Source: Nemopilema nomurai (lineage: Eukaryota; Cnidaria; Scyphozoa; Rhizostomeae; Rhizostomatidae). From it: a DNA stretch of 64,000 nt. Shown here one piece after another: positions 58,831-64,000 of the stretch. A program made the translations under genes and the position numbers. The notes under the pieces are model-generated. The model ran no database searches, was not told where the DNA came from, and saw only the letters and a program-made list of their open reading frames with translations. Every line of letters starts with the position of its first letter. The stretch's first letter is position 1. The DNA is taken from assembly GCA_003864495.1 (NCBI GenBank), contig ML133376.1, forward strand, positions 868,001 through 932,000. Direction: 5' to 3'.

Positions 58831-58903
58831 GACCCGAGCGGGACTCGAACTCACGACCCTCGACTTTGTACGTCAAGTGCTCTACCAACTGAGCTATCGG
58901 GTC
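58831..58903 (-). tRNA. tRNA-like sequence, probably tRNA-derived SINE head or pseudogene
   Basis: 73 nt on the minus strand fold as a cloverleaf. The acceptor stem GACCCGA/TCGGGTC is perfect (7 bp) and the D stem GCTC/GAGC is perfect with an AGTTGGTA loop. The anticodon stem is 6 bp (CTTGAC/GTCGAG) with loop GTACAAA. The T arm is GTGAG/CCCGC with one A-C mismatch and loop TTCGAGT. Box A (TAGCTCAGTTGG) and box B (GTTCGAGTCCC) of the internal pol III promoter are present. The nominal anticodon ACA, the over-long anticodon stem, the T-stem mismatch, and ATTC-repeat flanks point to a tRNA-derived repeat. Confidence 0.6.
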
Positions 58904-58984
58904 ATGCTTTCAAGCCAGCACTCGAGGCCAAGCCATTTATCCGCACTGCCCCTCTCTTTTACCGATTGATCCTTCGTAAGAAAT

Positions 58985-59095
58985 CCTGTTGCCTTAACCT
59001 AATCTTTCATTCATTAATTCATTGGCTCATTCATTAGTTCATTCACTCATTAATCCACTCATTCATTCATTCGTTAATGCATTCAGTTGAAAAGA
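58985..59095 (+). repeat. ATTC tetranucleotide repeat, right block
   Basis: Second imperfect (ATTC)n tract, same strand and motif as the left block. It brackets the tRNA-derived unit. Confidence 0.8.
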
Positions 59096-60266
59096 AATGA
59101 AATGTAAAAGTAGAGCCCACTTTGTCAGGGAAATCCGCGCCAATTTGTGGAAGGTGCAATTCACAGCAAAGCACTTTGGGATTGCAACTAAAGACTTAAA
59201 AGACAAGCCTAACTATACCTATGCACCATGCTTTCCAGCTTGCGCTGATGAAGGTGAAACGGCCCTTGAGAGAGTGTTTTATTTGAGCTGGCTGAAAATG
59301 TTTCTCAAGATAGCAAATAAAAAAGCCTTCAATCTTTGAATGATTTATGGATGATCCTTGCAAAGGGTCCAAGAAACATTAAAGAAATTTGGTTTCCAGT
59401 GCAACTGAAGCTGAAATTGCCTGTTTCTGAAATTTTGGGGGTTGGGCTCAAAAACCGTTTTGGTTTTTCTAACATCCTCATCAAATTTTGGTCAATAACT
59501 TCCGTTTCGATAAAGATATGAAAATACGGTAAAAAGATTCGGATTCCCCATTAAAATTCAATTCAATAGCCATAGTCCCACTTTCAAGTTCGTTCCGTTG
59601 TCCAGAGTTAGGCCTTCATATCGCGTTTTCCGAATAAGTATGTAGTTGGTAAAGGTATGAAATTCATGAAATTTCTCAAGAACTCGTTGACTCAGAGCCG
59701 TGCAGGGGGACTAGCGAACAGCCACTTATAAAATGCCTACTGACTTTGTGGAAGGAAACATTAATGGGCAGGCAACAAAGAGCATTTTATGAATCCGTGA
59801 TTTTTTTGCAGCGACAACTGGGAAAGCGTTCTCAAAGTTAAATTCAAAAATAGCATTCCAGTAGATTTTTCGTTTCGTTTATGGCTAATGATCTAGAAAT
59901 TATTCCCATGAACGTCATTCTACGTCTAGATTTCTATCTCTTTCAATGAGAGCAAAGCTTGAATTTCAACTACTTTGAATTTTAGCAATGTGCGCTGAAA
60001 CATATTTGCCCAGTTTAATGTTCCAGGCTGTCTCTGTTTTCTGTAGGATTTTCAACATCTAAAATTAATGATTGAACTGTTGGCAGACAATGGGCCCATT
60101 CACACTACCGAAGCATATGGAAACACGTTTTATTTCGAAGGTCAAATCTGCTGTTTGATCAAAGATCGCTTAATGGAAATGGAAAGTCTAAACACTATTG
60201 CACCTGGTGATCCGGTTCTTTAATTTGTTCTTGATTGCGCAAATGCCATTTTGACGGCTTAATTGC
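59096..60266. other. Intergenic, nothing recognised
   Basis: Unique AT-rich sequence. Open frames near 59097-59339 have no family resemblance. Confidence 0.4.
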
Positions 60267-60681
60267 AGGAACACCGGGCAGCGTGGAAGGCGGCTAATCA
60301 GAGAGCAAATTTTCAAGCGCGGAGTTCGCGTTTCAGCAGTCAACAGGCAAAACCTGCGCATTGCGAGTGAACTTCTTTGTCCCAAAGCGATATTTCGATG
60401 ATTACTCACAGAACCAATGCATCCGGAAGACGCCGACGGTGTCACGAAGAATCAATATTTCTAACATCTACGTAAACAGATTTGGTTCACCTAATAAAGG
60501 AACATCTGTTTCAGCCGGAGCTAATCTTTTTGTTGTCAACCAGGAACCGGGAACTGATGGTAATCTTTAAAATATTTATGAACTGCACCGAGTTTTAAAA
60601 CGCAGGCCAGCGGATCTAGAGCTCATTCGGTGCACGGTAGACTGGCTGTTAGCACTGCCGAAGGTGGCTGATATTGACGAG
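60267..60681 (+). other. Two possible exons of an unidentified gene
   Basis: A candidate exon starts after TTAATTGCAG (60266). It reads a basic, coding-like frame of about 43 codons (with RRLIREQIFKRGVRV) to a stop near 60397, unless it is spliced earlier. A second lies between AAAACGCAG (60606) and a GTAAGA donor (60682), reading PADLELIRCTVDWLL and ending VADIDE. Splice signals are plausible but the product is not recognised, and the two do not join cleanly. Confidence 0.25.
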
Positions 60682-61313
60682 GTAAGAAGACTCCGATGCC
60701 TTTGCACGTTACAGAGTGTAGTCTTATAGCAGTTTTATAGCATCCTCGTACTGCAATGATACTGTTGTCAGTTTTTACAGAAACGAGCTTCCGTTGAACG
60801 AACGAATTGATTCGGAGTCGATTTTCGCTATTCTTTATTTTGTTTTCTCTGATATTCATTTTTTTGATATACAACAACGTTTATTACAGCTTTTCTTCAT
60901 ATTCTATTGTAAAATGCGCCTGGGTTACTATTGTCATCAAAGCGTACTGATTTTGTCATTTCAGCCGTCCTCGTGGGCGCTATAGGAGTAGCTAGCATGA
61001 GGTTGGGCTGGTGCCTTTGTGTTTCCATTATTGCATTTTTAAAGGTATTGCAGGCAAAAATTGCTCAAATGTTGGGTTGTCAACTTGATACTCAGCCTAA
61101 AAATTTGATGTTCCCTCGACGTTCACAAAACATTCGAGATTCAAAAGCTCTTAAACACTGCAGATATAGAGGAGGGAAATATATTGATATTAGATGACTA
61201 CTTGAAATATTGTTGAACGAAAAAACTACAATTATGTAGCAGTCGTCTTGTAGATCGTAGGACATACAACAGAATCAGAAATTGACAATGACAAAAACAG
61301 AGGTCGGGCAGAT
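60682..61313. other. Intergenic, nothing recognised
   Basis: No supported feature. A TTTCAG acceptor-like site at about 60958-60963 is isolated. Confidence 0.35.
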
Positions 61314-61650
61314 AGTTGGCAGAAGTCGTGATGACTACTGGCAGATGTTGGACCGATAATTGATAGAGGCGAGGTAAGAGAGTGGCAGAAGTCGTGATGA
61401 CTACTGGCAGATGTTGGACCGATAATTGATAGAGGCGAGGTAAAAGAGTTGGCAGAAGTCGTGATGACTACTGGCAGATGTTGGACCGATAATTGATAGA
61501 GGCGAGGTAAAAGAGTGGCAGAAGTCGTGATGACTACTGGCAGATGTTGGACCGATAATTGATAGAGGCGAGGTAAAGAGTTGGCAGAAGTCGTGATGAC
61601 TACTGGCAGATGTTGGACTGTAATAGCAATGAAGTCGGTCAGAAAGCGGA
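61314..61650 (+). repeat. 66-67-bp tandem repeat, five copies
   Basis: The core GGCAGAAGTCGTGATGACTA ... GAGGCGAGGTAA recurs with starts at about 61318, 61384, 61451, 61517 and 61583 (spacings 66, 67, 66, 66). The last copy is incomplete. Each unit repeats GATGACTACTGGCAGATGTT. Minus-strand frames stay open across it by chance. Confidence 0.9.
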
Positions 61651-61848
61651 AAAAACAAAATTTCATATTCTTGCCTTTTGCAGAATTAAAGATTTGAGCT
61701 TAGCGTCATCACGTCATCTTATTCCGCGTAACGGTTGGTGGATTTCAGTTGCTTAGCAACACTGCAATAGGAGCAGCTGTAAGACACTGTTTGATTTTTC
61801 CAGGTTCCATTTTGTTGTGCGTCGTTAAAAGCCCAGAATTGGATCGCA
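61651..61848 (+). promoter_or_regulatory. Upstream region of the secreted cysteine-rich gene
   Basis: TCATCACGTCATC (about 61706-61718) contains a CRE-like ACGTCA, about 140 bp before the start codon. No TATA box is evident. Inferred from position. Confidence 0.25.
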
Positions 61849-64000
61849 ATGCAGTTGGTATTCTTCTTGCTGTTCCTGGTTGCCTTAGCCTTGGCGAATG
61901 GAGGCGTGTTGCAGGAGAAGGTAACACAATAAATCATTATGATTACCTTTGCTTATGACAACTTTAAGTTATCATAAAGACGCATTGCGATGGACTTGGG
62001 GTACATAAGTATCCTTTTCCCGTGGCTTCTGACAAACGTGGAGATCCTGGAAAAAGAGAGACCACCGAAAAGGGGGTGGAATTATTAATCAGGGAGAGAG
62101 GTTGGGAGTGGAGTGAAGAAGAATTGATGGGGAAGAGTGTGAAATATGTGGAGTTTAGGAATTAAAGTAGGTCGAAGTGGTGACCCACTGATACAACGAT
62201 CTGAGGTGGGGCTCAAGCTAGTTATAACGCAACTTCATTGCCGTCCGCTTGTCGAATGCTTAGTCCAATTTGATTGGTTTGTTCCACTTGCCAATGAAAT
62301 TTCTTTGAGGGTAAACAAATAACTGTCTAAAGATCCAGCTTTTGGCACTGGGCGTGGTGTAACTTGAAGGAGGATTTTGTGATGCTGAACGGCTTTGCAT
62401 ACTTGAAAACCCAAAACAGGTCAATCAATGAGATTAAAAGCAAAGGAGACACTCTGGTCAGTGGTCATGACTGTTGCCCATAGCATTTAACTGGATTCGC
62501 TGACTGAATCCGTATAAACGTATTGGGCAACAGAACAATGTGGCCGTCGTGCTCGCAATGTGTTTCGGCTCCTGTGATCACTGCAAAGTCACGCAGGTCA
62601 ATTTCTTCCACTCTATGGCGCACTTTGGTTTGCGGCTGCATTTGGTAATTGAGTCCTACGTCATTCGTGTCTTTCGCAGACGATTAGAACTACCTACAGT
62701 GAAAGAGACGCAGCCCAGCGCTAGTTCGTCTGAGGTGAGGGTGGTTGGTGGGGCTCCAACTAAACGTCCTAAGCTAGTACTACAATCATACATCTAAAAA
62801 GCTTTACTTATACCCGAGATGAGCTTCTTTGTTGAATGCAGTTTAATGTTCAGCCTTGTTCAGTATTTTTGACATGATCATCATGCTTTTCTCTGGGGTT
62901 TGTATTAAAAAGTCTGTCGTCCACAATTAAATGAATAATAATCATCATTGGTATGAAGGTTTAGCAAGATGTTGATCAGGTGAAGTTTAGAAATGAACCT
63001 TTCTCTTTTCCTTTCTCTTTGCACGTGATGCTATCGTACGAATTCAGCAATAATTCTAGTTATACTAACACAGTTAATCTAAGAATATCTCTTTTTGACA
63101 CACAGAGAGAATTTGGCTTCGATGACAATTTAGGGGACAGTTTTGTTGATCCAAACTTTGGCACAGGTGAAACACGTTGCAATGGCCCTTGCAAGTCATC
63201 AGCTGATTGTTGCAACGGGTACAAGTGCAAACGATTTCGTCCAGGTAAAGTTTTCGTGTTGTCTTGCTAGGCATCTGTGCTTCATTCGGTAACTCTCCTG
63301 GATTTCAGCTTTTTTACCAGTAGAACATGACAGAAAGGAGAGTCCTAACACTGAATAGAGAATTTGTATATGTCTGGATAGAAAATTCCAGGTTTTGGAA
63401 CAGTTTAGTTGTTTAAATTCACCCAGGATATCTACACCACTGACTTTTACTTCTGAAAATCGAATCAAGCATCTCTACTTCTAATATAAATGGCTTAGTT
63501 CACCATTTTCAGATAACATAGTTTATTTGAATTTTAATTGCTGCCCATGGAATGATTAATTGCTTAAATTTGAAGAGATTGAATCAGTAGTCAGTCCACT
63601 TCATAAAAACTTTTAATGATGCGCTAGTATCGTGCTTGCTATATGTGCCACCTCACATTCCCAAATAAAGATAATGCCTTTTCTACTGTGTTAACAAAAA
63701 TGGGAACTAAAGCATGTACTCACTCGTTTCCTATATCTCATTTTTGCAATTTCGAAATGCGCTTTCGGTGACTTTGATTCAGGCCCTCTTTTGATCTTTA
63801 CGAGGTCTTTATTTATTTTGTAAATGACAAGGCTTTCATGTTTCATCTGATTGTTTAAGGCGGGATGTATGGTTACTGCGCGAAGAAATGCTCCCCCGTC
63901 AGGGCCATGGGAGACTGTCAGAGGTGTCAGGAGTGCGTCAAAGGCTACAAATGCACAATATTCCTCAACCAACAGCATATTTGCTTTAAAAGGAAGAAAT
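61849..64000 (+). CDS. Small secreted cysteine-rich protein (knottin-like), 3' end beyond window
   Basis: Exon 1 (61849-61920, donor GTAACA) encodes a signal peptide: Met, Gln, then a 13-residue hydrophobic core with the likely cut after ALA. Exon 2 (63106-63244, acceptor ACACAG, donor GTAAAG) has an acidic spacer followed by C-x3-C-x6-CC-x4-C. Exon 3 (from 63860, acceptor TTTAAG, phase 1) supplies the next Cys and then C-x3-C-x8-C-x2-C-x2-C-x6-C. It runs open to the window end. The first six cysteines have the C-C-CC-C-C order of inhibitor-cystine-knot peptides; a second Cys cluster follows. Secreted ligand, defence peptide, protease inhibitor or venom-type peptide are all possible, and no family is certain. 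The large intron 1 holds an unassigned 85-codon frame (62540-62797). Confidence 0.65.

Noticed and set aside
58831..58903. Functional tRNA gene
   Set aside because: The 6-bp anticodon stem, the unusual ACA anticodon and the A-C mismatch in the T stem make a tRNA-derived repeat more likely.
61314..61650. Possible repeat-protein gene on the minus strand
   Set aside because: The open frames come from the tandem array, and the repeat period changes between 66 and 67 bp, which shifts frame.
62540..62797. 85-codon open frame in the first intron of the cysteine-rich gene
   Set aside because: No recognisable domain, no splice signals that place it in the transcript, and length compatible with chance.

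Overview
This is nuclear DNA from an animal. The genes are split by GT-AG introns of about 0.4-2.8 kb, the DNA between them is AT-rich, and the recognisable proteins are typical metazoan ones: an NCOA6-like coactivator, mitochondrial ribosomal protein L15, signal peptide peptidase HM13, an ISG20/AEN-type exonuclease and a GPS2-like coiled-coil protein. The transposon mix (Ty3/gypsy LTR element, Penelope-like element, LINE, Tc1/mariner, hAT/ZMYM-type relics, TIR miniatures, a tRNA-derived repeat) suits a marine invertebrate such as a cnidarian. The sequence alone does not fix the phylum, and no bacterial or organellar genes are present.

Region 1 (1-27579) is dominated by a giant coding exon (about 2296-9201) and a small last exon (9746-9783) of an NCOA6-like gene. 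A four-span membrane-protein gene follows it (12421-14532). A 7.4-kb block holding the 3' part of the NCOA6-like gene plus the whole membrane-protein gene (7499-14913) was duplicated in tandem (14911-27579). The junction carries 3 bp of microhomology. The second copy was later enlarged by a 4.3-kb Ty3/gypsy element that landed in the coding exon (15194-19498) and by a 1-kb insertion near 23300-24335. The first copy has a 1-bp frameshift in the NCOA6-like exon that the second copy lacks. The two membrane-protein paralogues differ mostly by amino-acid-changing substitutions although the surrounding introns are nearly identical.

Region 2 (27580-43000) holds MRPL15 on the minus strand (28053-31725); its third intron contains a LINE relic that is itself interrupted by a Tc1-like element. 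It is followed by a TIR miniature element (32614-33050), a broken Penelope-like element (about 33980-35530), a divergently arranged pair (exonuclease on minus, GPS2-like gene on plus, sharing a promoter near 37700-37915), and a ZMYM1/hAT-like relic (40672-42030).

Region 3 (43252-50528) is a complete 12-exon HM13 (signal peptide peptidase) gene on the minus strand with all catalytic motifs and a C-terminal KKxx-type ER retrieval signal.

Region 4 (50529-64000) is repeat-rich: nested inverted-repeat elements (52114-54792), an 18-bp coding-compatible minisatellite (57705-57978), a tRNA-derived repeat between ATTC microsatellites, a 66-bp tandem repeat (61314-61650), and finally a gene for a small secreted cysteine-rich protein (61849 to beyond the window end).
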